Of a DNA stretch of 64,000 nucleotides, positions 57,485-64,000 are shown in pieces. The translations under genes and the position numbers were made by a program. Position 1 is the first letter of the stretch. Each line of letters opens with the position of its first letter. The notes beneath the pieces are model-generated. The model was not told where the DNA came from and searched no databases. It saw nothing but the letters and a program-made list of their open reading frames with translations. Origin of the DNA: a bacterium UBP15_UBA6099 (GTDB lineage Bacteria > UBP15 > UBA6099); assembly GCA_002435745.1 (NCBI GenBank), contig DIWT01000043.1, positions 124,001-188,000 of the forward strand, written 5' to 3'.

Positions 57485-58258
57485 ATGAGTTATACCATAG
57501 CGGTCGCCGGAAAAGGCGGAACGGGCAAAACGACGGTCGCCTCTCTGATTGTCAAACGGATAATCGACAGAGGGGCCGGGCCTGTGCTCGCCGTTGACGC
57601 CGATCCCAACTCCAATCTCGCAGAGGCTTTCGGCTCGGATATCCCAGTGACCGTCGGGAAGATTATGCACGATTTTCTTGAAACGAAAATCGACATCCCG
57701 ATGGGAATGACGAAGGAGTCCTTTCTCGACTTCAAGTTGAACACGGCGCTCATCGAGACCAAACACCTCGATTTCATCGTGATGGGAAGGAAACATGGCC
57801 CGGGCTGCTACTGCTACCCTAACGTTCTGCTTAAGAACTTCGTGTCGAAGCTCTCCGGCAACTACCCGTACACCGTCATAGACAACGAAGCGGGGATGGA
57901 GCATCTCAGCCGAAAGAACGCGGAGGTAATAGACCTTCTGGCGCTCGTGGCGGACCATTCGGTGAGAGGGTTGCGCGCGGTAAAGCGCGTTCTAGAACTT
58001 GTGGACGAATTGGACATAAAAATCAAAAACCGGATACTTGTCGTGAACAGGTTCCGGCAGGAGAACGCGGAGCTTCTGGCTCCCAACATCCGGGAAGTCG
58101 GCGTGGATAATGTGTTCACGATAGCGGAAGACCCGCTGCTCGTGAGAGCGGACGCCGAACAGGTCCCCGTGATGCGGATGTCCGAAGACCTCGAAGCCGT
58201 CAGAACCGTCGCCCGCATGACAGACGAAGTCGTGCTGGACGCCGCAGGCGGCTCCTGA
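57485..58258 (+). CDS. acsF: CooC-type nickel-insertion ATPase, second copy (AcsF position)
   Basis: The 257-residue ATPase is similar in size to the first CooC (50000-50773) but clearly diverged. It has GKGGTGKTTV, VDADPNSNLAEAFG and a CxC motif in GPGCYCYPNV. Its place beside acsE and acsD matches AcsF, which in Moorella aids ACS activation. Having one paralogue by acsA and one by acsD suggests one serves CODH and the other ACS; this is inference. Confidence 0.85.
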   Translation: MSYTIAVAGKGGTGKTTVASLIVKRIIDRGAGPVLAVDADPNSNLAEAFGSDIPVTVGKIMHDFLETKIDIPMGMTKESFLDFKLNTALIETKHLDFIVMGRKHGPGCYCYPNVLLKNFVSKLSGNYPYTVIDNEAGMEHLSRKNAEVIDLLALVADHSVRGLRAVKRVLELVDELDIKIKNRILVVNRFRQENAELLAPNIREVGVDNVFTIAEDPLLVRADAEQVPVMRMSEDLEAVRTVARMTDEVVLDAAGGS

Positions 58259-58290
58259 TTCTTTTTTGACGAACCACAAAGGAGGCGGTC

Positions 58291-58509
58291 ATGGACTGCA
58301 AACTCGAAAAGAAAGACGACTGGAAAGGCGACAAAGTTGATGTCATAGGCGAATGCTACGAACCCGGATTGCCGAAAGGCAAACTGGCGTGGAAAAACAA
58401 GGTTGAGTCCCGCGCCGAATACATCGAGTTCCTGAAACAGTCGGAAAGATATTGGTACAGCAAACCCGAAGATTGGTTCGGAAGCGAAAAGCGGAAGAAC
58501 CCTGCCTGA
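58291..58509 (+). CDS. Small unrecognised protein in the CODH/ACS operon
   Basis: A 72-residue protein with no family I recognise. It is rich in Lys and Glu and has four Trp (near residues 11, 34, 52, 58), several Tyr and two Cys (residues 3 and 22). No membrane segment or signal is present. An AAAGGAGG site sits 7 bases before the ATG, so it is surely translated. It lies between the second cooC and acsD with 33- and 90-base gaps. Its place suggests a role in assembly, regulation or a subunit of the CODH/ACS machinery, but this is only a guess. Confidence 0.7.
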   Translation: MDCKLEKKDDWKGDKVDVIGECYEPGLPKGKLAWKNKVESRAEYIEFLKQSERYWYSKPEDWFGSEKRKNPA

Positions 58510-58598
58510 TGGATATTTCTCGGAGGAGGCCGCGGGCGATCCAGCCCGGATTCCGGCGGCCTGACTGTGTTTTACATTAAACCGGAGGTGACATTGAA

Positions 58599-59537
58599 AT
58601 GGCATTCGAAACGCCGAAGATCAATTATTCAGGAAAAATAAGAGAAGTGAAGCTCGGCAAAAGCAAGAACGTTTCAGTGGGCGGGGAGAGCGCATATCCG
58701 CTCTACCTTTTCGAAGGCGAAAACCCCAACCAGCCCAAGATCGCTATGGAAGTGTTCGATCTCGCTCCCGAAGAATGGGCGGACGCGGCCATAGCTCCTT
58801 TTAAGGATGTGGCCGGAGACCCGGTCGCTTGGGCAAAGCTCAACGTCGAACAACATGGCGCGGACATGATTGCTCTTTATCTTGTCAGCACCGACCCGAA
58901 CGATAAGAACATGGACGCCGCTCAGGCCGCCGAAACGGCGAAAAAAGTCGCTCAGGCTGTTGACGTCCCGGTTATCGTTTACGGAACCGGAAGCGAAGAA
59001 AAAGACGCCGAAGTTCTGGCCAAAGTGGCAGAAGCCTGCGAAGGGCTTAACGTCATTATCGGCCCGGTTCAGGAAGCGGGACACAAAAAGGTGGGCGCTC
59101 CCTGCATCGGCTACAAGCACACCGTCTCCGCCAACACTCCCATAGACGTCAATTTGGCCAAGCAGCTCAACATCTTGCTCGGTAACCTCGGGGTCAACGC
59201 CGACAATATCATCATCGATCCCACCACTGGGGGGCTCGGCTACGGCATCGAATACACCTATTCGGTGATAGAGCGCATACGGATGGCCGCGCTCACTCAG
59301 CAGGACGCTCAACTGCAGCAGCCCATCATCTCGGTCCTCGGCAGGGAAGTATGGAAATGCAAAGAAGCCAAGATGGGCGCGGAAGATGAAAAATACGGAG
59401 ACCCCGCCAAACGCGGCATCCTCATGGAAGCAGTGTCCGCGGTGTCAATGATAATTTCCGGCGCGGACATCGTCGTTCTCAGGCATCCGGAAACAGTGAA
59501 GCTCATCAAGCAGTATTTGAAAGCGTTTTTCAACTAG
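58599..59537 (+). CDS. acsD: Corrinoid/iron-sulfur protein small subunit
   Basis: The 312-residue TIM-barrel subunit pairs with AcsC. Family features are ENPNQPKIAMEVFDLAPEEW, DPTTGGLGYGIEYTYSVIERIR and the closing SMIISGADIVVLRHPE. GGAGG is about 12 bases before the ATG. It sits after the small ORF and before folD, in a different order from Moorella (where acsD directly follows acsC). Confidence 0.94.
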   Translation: MAFETPKINYSGKIREVKLGKSKNVSVGGESAYPLYLFEGENPNQPKIAMEVFDLAPEEWADAAIAPFKDVAGDPVAWAKLNVEQHGADMIALYLVSTDPNDKNMDAAQAAETAKKVAQAVDVPVIVYGTGSEEKDAEVLAKVAEACEGLNVIIGPVQEAGHKKVGAPCIGYKHTVSANTPIDVNLAKQLNILLGNLGVNADNIIIDPTTGGLGYGIEYTYSVIERIRMAALTQQDAQLQQPIISVLGREVWKCKEAKMGAEDEKYGDPAKRGILMEAVSAVSMIISGADIVVLRHPETVKLIKQYLKAFFN

Positions 59538-59545
59538 AAGACAGC

Positions 59546-59617
59546 GCGGCGCGAGCGGTCCGGCAAGGATCGCTCGCGAACATGCGCCGCCCGGCGGCGG
59601 CTTCGCTCGACCGCCGG
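59546..59617 (+). repeat. Pair of GC-rich hairpins between acsD and folD
   Basis: GCGAGCG pairs with CGCTCGC (59551-59577). A second hairpin (59591-59617) uses CCGGCGG/CCGCCGG. Outer arms GCGGCGC and GCGCCGC can also pair around the first. No T-run follows, so transcription likely continues into folD. It may mark an mRNA processing site. Confidence 0.5.
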
Positions 59618-59643
59618 ACAACTATCTCATAGAGGGGGGTTTT

Positions 59644-60540
59644 ATGGCTCAGATTATCGATGGAAAAGCCGTCTCCGAGCAGTTGAAAGCGGAAATCGGC
59701 GCTGCTGTCCTCAAACTCAAGGAAGAAACCGGCATTCAGGCCGGGCTTGCGGTTATTCTCGTTGGCGAAGACCCCGCGTCTCAGGTCTACGTCAAGAACA
59801 AAGGCATCTCCTGCAAACAGTGCAACATCAACTCGATCGAGCACAGGCTTCCCGCCGACGCCAAGCAGGAAGACTTGATGGCTCTGATTGAAAAGCTCAA
59901 TAACGATCCCGCGATTCACGGCATACTCTGCCAGCTTCCTCTGCCGAAGCATCTCGACGAGAATCAGGTGCTTCTCGCCATCGACCCGGCTAAAGACGTC
60001 GATGGATTTCACCCTATGAACGTCGGCAAGTTCATGACGCTTAAAAAGTTCAGCGACATGGCGGACGCCGGAGTGTTCCTGCCTTGCACGCCGTACGGCT
60101 GCATCGAGTTGCTCCAGCGTTCCGGAGTGAAACTCGACGGAGCCAACGCGGTCGTCATAGGACGCAGCAACATCGTCGGAAAACCCGTCGCTATGATGCT
60201 GATGAGCCTCAACTGCACCGTCACCATCTGCCACTCGCGCACGAAGAACTTGGCGGACGTGGTAAGGGCCGCCGACATAGTGGTGGCCGCCATCGGAAGC
60301 CCGGAATTCGTCAAAGGCGACTGGATAGGCAAAGGCGCGACGGTCATCGACGTCGGCGTGAACAGAATCAGCGATCCCGCCGCCAAGAGCGGAACGAGGC
60401 TTGTAGGAGATGTCGAATACGCCGCGGCTTCTGAAAACGCGGCCTTCATCACGCCCGTTCCCGGCGGAGTAGGCCCGATGACAATCGCCATGCTGATGAA
60501 AAACACTCTGATGTCAGCGCAACGCGTCGCAAATAAGTAA
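59644..60540 (+). CDS. folD: Bifunctional methylene-THF dehydrogenase/methenyl-THF cyclohydrolase
   Basis: The 298-residue enzyme interconverts 10-formyl-THF, methenyl-THF and methylene-THF, linking Fhs with MetVF. The active-site Tyr-x3-Lys motif is SQVYVKNKGISC, and PLPKHLDENQVL, PCTPYGCIELL and the Rossmann motif VVIGRSNIVGKPVA are present. GGGGGG is about 5 bases upstream of the ATG. A bidirectional terminator lies 55 bases after the stop. A separate FchA is not seen. Confidence 0.97.
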   Translation: MAQIIDGKAVSEQLKAEIGAAVLKLKEETGIQAGLAVILVGEDPASQVYVKNKGISCKQCNINSIEHRLPADAKQEDLMALIEKLNNDPAIHGILCQLPLPKHLDENQVLLAIDPAKDVDGFHPMNVGKFMTLKKFSDMADAGVFLPCTPYGCIELLQRSGVKLDGANAVVIGRSNIVGKPVAMMLMSLNCTVTICHSRTKNLADVVRAADIVVAAIGSPEFVKGDWIGKGATVIDVGVNRISDPAAKSGTRLVGDVEYAAASENAAFITPVPGGVGPMTIAMLMKNTLMSAQRVANK

Positions 60541-60595
60541 CGCGGCTCAGCCTCGCAACATAGGCGATTAACGGATTTCGAGATTTCCATTTGCG

Positions 60596-60626
60596 AAAAA
60601 GCGTGGAAGAAAACTTCCGCGTTTTT
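60596..60626. terminator. Bidirectional terminator between folD and the DedA-like gene
   Basis: GCGTGGAAG pairs with CTTCCGCGT (two G-T wobbles) around AAAA. A's before and T's after extend the stem and give T-runs for both strands. It serves the converging folD and DedA-like genes. Confidence 0.8.
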
Positions 60627-60703
60627 GCGCGCCCGAAAAAATGCCTCGCGAACGATACCGCGGCAATTTTCGTTGAGAAGTTGCGGAGATATTTGGAAGG
60701 ATG

Positions 60704-61201
60704 CTAGAACAGCTTGAGAGCGGTTTCCACCGCCGCGCGGCCGATGAGCAGCACGAGATAGTATCTGACCACTTTCCCGGCGAATGAGACGGCGTAGTAC
60801 CTAGCGAAATTGAAACGGATCATGCCCGAAGCGATAGCAGTCGCAGAAACCGGGGGAATGCTGACAACGCCTGAAACGAAGATGACGGCCTCCCGGCCTT
60901 TGCCCAAACGTTCAAAGTCGAAGCTTTCTATCTTCTTTCTCAATTTGTCGCTGATGTTCAACGAGCCTTTTCCCATCAGATAGTAAAGCCAGCTTCCGAA
61001 GTTGCTTCCAAAAGCCGCCGCGAACGGAAGCAGCCACGGGAAATCCGTGCTGTATCGGGCGACCTCAAGCGTTCTCCCGAACGCTTCAATCGGCGGGACT
61101 TTGTCGATGTTTGCCAGAGTGAGCAATATGGCTTCGCTTGGCAGAAATATGAAGACGCTAGACATGAACGCCAGAACCATCATCAGAGCGTAAGCCGTCA
61201 A
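60704..61201 (-). CDS. DedA-like (VTT domain) small membrane protein
   Basis: The 165-residue protein has four to five hydrophobic segments. A FLPSEAILLTLAN segment near the start, the SWLYYLMGKG motif and the re-entrant loop region VSGVVSIPPVSATAIASGMI match VTT/DedA-type proteins. It is shorter than typical DedA (about 200). Possible roles include lipid or ion transport. The gene is the last on its strand before the bidirectional terminator, after the carbonic-anhydrase-like gene. Confidence 0.7.
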   Translation of the reverse strand: MTAYALMMVLAFMSSVFIFLPSEAILLTLANIDKVPPIEAFGRTLEVARYSTDFPWLLPFAAAFGSNFGSWLYYLMGKGSLNISDKLRKKIESFDFERLGKGREAVIFVSGVVSIPPVSATAIASGMIRFNFARYYAVSFAGKVVRYYLVLLIGRAAVETALKLF

Positions 61202-61327
61202 AAAGAGCCTCCGGCGCGTTATAGCGCGCGACGATAATTATAACGGGAAAAATGTGAATTAGAAGGCAGATTATTAATCCGGTCCGGCTGTCGGAAAAAC
61301 GTTCTAAATCCTTTACGGCGATCGGAA

Positions 61328-61705
61328 TCAGATTTCTTTCACATGCCAGTTCCTGTCAATCCACACCGATTGGACGGAGGCTGGCAATCCCCAAGAACGG
61401 ACGACTTCGACAGCCTTGTGAACCATCTCCGCGTGCTCTTTTTTGCATACCGGATTTCCCGCGCAGTCATGGTGAGCGACGATAACGATGTTGCGGCTGC
61501 CGTGTTTGTAAACTGAAATCATAGCGCGGGCTTTTATCGAGTCGAGGTTGGGCTGTATCCCCTGCGCAAGAATCTTGTCAGGCCCCGGTTCGGTTATATT
61601 GTCAACGTAATCCACGCCGAATTTCTCTTTAATCCATTTCAGCGCCGGTTCCTGAGTCCTGCCGTCCATGCAGTTGATTTGAGTCGCGAAAGCTCCGTGA
61701 GCCAT
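61328..61705 (-). CDS. Minimal beta-carbonic-anhydrase-like protein
   Basis: The 125-residue protein has the beta-carbonic anhydrase zinc-site pattern INCMDGR (Cys and Asp-x-Arg dyad) and AHHDCAGNP (His and Cys ligands). It is much shorter than usual beta-CAs (180-230) and lacks the extended C-terminal region. It could hydrate CO2 near the WL cluster or bind a different ligand. I place the start at the ATG at 61705, with GGAGG about 6 bases upstream; upstream in-frame residues are not supported. Confidence 0.65.
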   Translation of the reverse strand: MAHGAFATQINCMDGRTQEPALKWIKEKFGVDYVDNITEPGPDKILAQGIQPNLDSIKARAMISVYKHGSRNIVIVAHHDCAGNPVCKKEHAEMVHKAVEVVRSWGLPASVQSVWIDRNWHVKEI

Positions 61706-61954
61706 ATTTTCCTCCGTAACAATCAGCATGATAAGCAATTTCAATTAAATATTACAATATGGATTGAATAAATGCGACAAGCAACGAAAAAACGAAACTC
61801 ACATGATTTCTGCGGTTTTACCGCCGTTTTAATGCGAAAAACGAAAGTAAACTGCCAACGTCCCGGATTCTTATAGTACAAATCCGAGCTGTGGACGAGC
61901 AGATTTGACCTAAAATCCACTTAAAAATCGCCGGATCGGGGCATTTGTGATTAA

Positions 61955-61970
61955 TATCATTCAAATGATA
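61955..61970. repeat. 16-base palindrome in AT-rich intergenic region
   Basis: TATCATT and AATGATA flank CA, giving a perfect 7+7 inverted repeat. It is about 170 bases upstream of the TATAAT box, so it could be a regulator site, but no match to a known operator is claimed. Confidence 0.4.
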
Positions 61971-62117
61971 AAAAACAAGTCACAGTCTATGGTTTATTTC
62001 TAAGAAAAACCCGAAAAAACATTGCATCCAAAGCAATAATTTGTTGTCACGAAAATCATTCAGCCTATGCCGAAAGTGGAAATTTCGTCGGTGCGCCCGG
62101 AATGCAGGTAATTTTCC

Positions 62118-62146
62118 TGTTTAACAAAGGAATTTTGGGGTATAAT
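62118..62146 (+). promoter_or_regulatory. Promoter candidate for the surface protein gene
   Basis: A perfect TATAAT at 62141 has a poor -35 (TGTTTA) at a 17-base spacing. The sequence is AT-rich, which suits a promoter. A 5' UTR of about 120 bases would follow. Confidence 0.45.
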
Positions 62147-62222
62147 AAGAATGATTTTGTATTTATTTATATTGATAGGATAATTAATTTATAAAAATGA
62201 TAATAAATAATCACAATATCAC

Positions 62223-62253
62223 AAGTCACAAAAGTCACAAACAAAGTCGCAAA
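62223..62253 (+). repeat. Three short direct repeats before the surface protein gene
   Basis: AAGTCACAAA occurs at 62223 and 62232, and a variant AAGTCGCAAA at 62244. They are within the likely 5' UTR and end about 18 bases before the start codon. A related ACAAGTCACA is at 61975-61984. Confidence 0.5.
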
Positions 62254-62271
62254 AATCATCGGAGCAAAACC

Positions 62272-64000
62272 ATGAGAAAACCATCAAGTGTCGCGAAGTT
62301 ATTTATTTTTGTCGCGATAGCGTCGGCTATGGTTATGACGCTAAGACCGGGAACGGCGCTTGGCGGCCCCACATACGTGCATCTTTATGAATCTATTACT
62401 CCGACAGTTGCGGGCGCGTGGACGACTGTAAATTTAAATGCTTTATATGGCATTCCGGGAAACGCGGTTGTTGAGGCGGCTTTTGTGGTGACTCAGGGAA
62501 ACGCGGACAGGACGGGAGGCGTAAGGGCCGTAGGCTCGGCGCTGAACAGATATGTCACGGTGAATAGGTCATCCACCAACGGTTTAATGAATGCGATGGT
62601 TATGCATGTTCAAGCCAACGCAGCCGGACAGATTCAGTATTACGTGGACAATGTCACGAGGACTAGTTTCGTCATATTGGGATATTGGACGACCGGAACT
62701 TATGTTGAACGATTTGCCACCGTAAGCACGACGGCCGATAACACATGGCAAACAGTGAATGTGGCAGTCGGAGCCGGGATGGTGGGGGAATTCGTGCTAT
62801 CGAACCGCACCACGACGGACAAATATCTTGGCGCAAGGGAAGTCGGCTCTGCCATTGACAGGAGGGCATATTTAAGAAGGCCCACAAACACTACCGCCAA
62901 TACCGTCACAATGCATTCAAAAGTGAACGCGTCGAATCAGGTTCAGTTATATCTGAGCGATAGAGCTAACAGCACGGTTTATTATGTCGGGTATTGGAGC
63001 GCGTCGCCTGAGGAGCAGTTTGCGGAACTATTTTTCAATATTGGCAAACCTACTGCGGACGCCACATGGCAGGATTACAATCTTAACGGTTGCTGCGGGA
63101 CGGGGTCGCCGACGGCGCAATCGGTGGCGGAGGTCGCGTTCGAGAACGACGCGATGGTTTCCAATAATATTGGTGTTAGGGAAACAGGAACAACGACTCC
63201 TGCGAGGATGTTCAATCTCAGAACTTCAGGGGGAGCGGCAAATATCGGCATTTTCGGAAAGATGCACGCGCAGGCGGATTTCAGTTCGGGAGCCGCGATT
63301 CAGAGATATCATCAACGGGCGACTAATAACAATGCCGCTGGAGGAAGAGGAAGATTTCTGGTTACTGGCAATTGGTGGACCCCGCCTAATGCCACATCAT
63401 ACACGAACAATGCCGAGTCGGCTCTGAACAATCTTGGAGCGAGACCCGGCCAGTCCGCCACAGTGTCAGGCTCAAAATTCGGTTCTTCGTGCCTCGCGAC
63501 AGTAAGCGCTGTGAACGTAGGAGCTTATGAGGTCGCGTGCGCCGATGTTTCAGCATGGAGCGACACGTCGATAACATTCACCGTCAACGACGCGGTCAGC
63601 GACTACGGCGGAGCAGGCGCGCTGGTGGTCAAGGCGAGGGGGAACAACGACCTCACTCCTCTCAACTTCTACGTTTATCCCAAAATCGACAGCATTACGA
63701 CGCCGTCTGTGGCGAACGCCGCGAGGATTTACGACGCTGGAGATTCGGACGGCGTCATAACAATTGTGGGTAAGAGGTTCGGAACAGGCGGGACAGTGAC
63801 GATACTGGGCCAAGCGGCGACAGTGAACTCGTGGACGGACACTGCGATCGAGGTTAGAGTCCCTGCGACAATCCCGGACGACTCCTATACGGGCGATATC
63901 GTTGTGACCCGCACTACGCCGGCGGACAACAGGACGGCGACTTTCACCGGGTTCAGGATACTGCCGAGGATAACAGAAATAGCTCCGCAGTGCGGAGGCG
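62272..64000 (+). CDS. Large secreted surface protein with three repeats and TIG/IPT-like domains, 3' truncated
   Basis: The frame opens at ATG 62272 (CGGAG about 8 bases upstream) and stays open to the window end, at least 576 residues. A signal peptide (residues 1-32, ending near GTALGG) is followed by three imperfect repeats of about 100 residues: about 45-142, 143-245 and 246-365. Each has a Trp-rich start (AWTTVNL, TWQTVNV, TWQDYNL), a conserved GVREVG-like element (GVRAVGS, GAREVGS, GVRETGT) and ends in GYW or NWW. After about residue 365 come two TIG/IPT-like Ig domains with PGQSATVSGSKFG and VITIVGKRFGTGG. This layout is typical of extracellular adhesins or S-layer-like proteins. The 3' end is outside the window. 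Confidence 0.75.
   Translation, partial: MRKPSSVAKLFIFVAIASAMVMTLRPGTALGGPTYVHLYESITPTVAGAWTTVNLNALYGIPGNAVVEAAFVVTQGNADRTGGVRAVGSALNRYVTVNRSSTNGLMNAMVMHVQANAAGQIQYYVDNVTRTSFVILGYWTTGTYVERFATVSTTADNTWQTVNVAVGAGMVGEFVLSNRTTTDKYLGAREVGSAIDRRAYLRRPTNTTANTVTMHSKVNASNQVQLYLSDRANSTVYYVGYWSASPEEQFAELFFNIGKPTADATWQDYNLNGCCGTGSPTAQSVAEVAFENDAMVSNNIGVRETGTTTPARMFNLRTSGGAANIGIFGKMHAQADFSSGAAIQRYHQRATNNNAAGGRGRFLVTGNWWTPPNATSYTNNAESALNNLGARPGQSATVSGSKFGSSCLATVSAVNVGAYEVACADVSAWSDTSITFTVNDAVSDYGGAGALVVKARGNNDLTPLNFYVYPKIDSITTPSVANAARIYDAGDSDGVITIVGKRFGTGGTVTILGQAATVNSWTDTAIEVRVPATIPDDSYTGDIVVTRTTPADNRTATFTGFRILPRITEIAPQCGG

Larger units (their letters stand above)
61706..62271. other. AT-rich intergenic region with promoter and repeats
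   Basis: No gene is seen. The region is AT-rich compared with the surroundings. It holds a perfect palindrome at 61955-61970, a TATAAT box at 62141-62146, and repeated AAGTCACAAA units just before the start of the surface protein gene at 62272. Confidence 0.6.

Noticed and set aside
61955..61970. Fur or NikR operator at the 16-base palindrome
   Set aside because: It does not match the known consensus of either regulator.

Overview
The window looks like a chromosome segment of a strictly anaerobic bacterium that fixes or oxidises one-carbon units through the bacterial (tetrahydrofolate) Wood-Ljungdahl pathway. Evidence is a near-contiguous 23 kb block (about 37.1-60.5 kb) encoding an HdrCBA-MvhD-MetVF methylene-THF reductase complex, formate-THF ligase, FolD, and bacterial-type CO dehydrogenase/acetyl-CoA synthase with its corrinoid protein, methyltransferase and two CooC-type nickel ATPases. 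Gene density is high, base composition GC-rich, genes are mostly in short operons, and ATG, GTG and TTG starts are all used. I saw no tRNA, rRNA, CRISPR array, insertion sequence or phage gene. Taxonomy cannot be fixed from sequence alone; an uncultured acetogen-like or sulfate-reducer-like lineage is plausible, but that is inference.

Layout. 0-6.7 kb: a 5'-truncated secreted CocE-type hydrolase, yedF, typA, an amidohydrolase and a HAD protein. 6.8-21.2 kb: secreted and envelope proteins (a six-hairpin glycosidase-like protein, a YdjC/ChbG-like deacetylase, a ceramidase-like protein with an N-terminal module that recurs in a second secreted protein, a TPR protein), mixed with nickel-related genes (nikR, larA), a DedA-like membrane protein and an alpha/beta hydrolase. 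21.2-36.7 kb: housekeeping and signalling genes (DAHP synthase, DUF362, a cyclic-nucleotide-binding protein, a TIM-barrel isomerase, DUF4416, a response-regulator/ATPase fusion, sirtuin coupled to a thioredoxin-like protein, acetoacetyl-CoA synthetase, MrfA-type helicase, GAF/HD-GYP protein, GNAT acetyltransferase, HspR).

36.9-60.6 kb: the one-carbon island. A consensus promoter at 36880-36908 precedes hdrC-hdrB-hdrA-mvhD-metV-metF, the gene set known from Moorella-type acetogens. Here hdrA is very large (1525 residues) and carries an inserted NAD(P)-dependent GltD-like oxidoreductase plus a second HdrA module. A strong hairpin separates this from pabA-pabB-folE-fhs (folate supply plus formate activation), and a terminator separates that from cooC-acsA-acsB-acsC-acsE-cooC-orf72-acsD-folD, which ends at a bidirectional terminator. 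Formate is activated by Fhs, converted to methylene-THF by FolD, reduced by MetVF with electrons routed through Hdr/MvhD, transferred by AcsE to the AcsCD corrinoid protein, and joined with CO from AcsA on AcsB. No hydrogenase or formate dehydrogenase is encoded here.

60.7-64 kb: a DedA-like protein, a minimal beta-carbonic-anhydrase-like protein, a 0.57 kb AT-rich intergenic region, and the 5' part of a large secreted protein with three repeats of roughly 100 residues followed by TIG/IPT-like domains, which runs off the window end.
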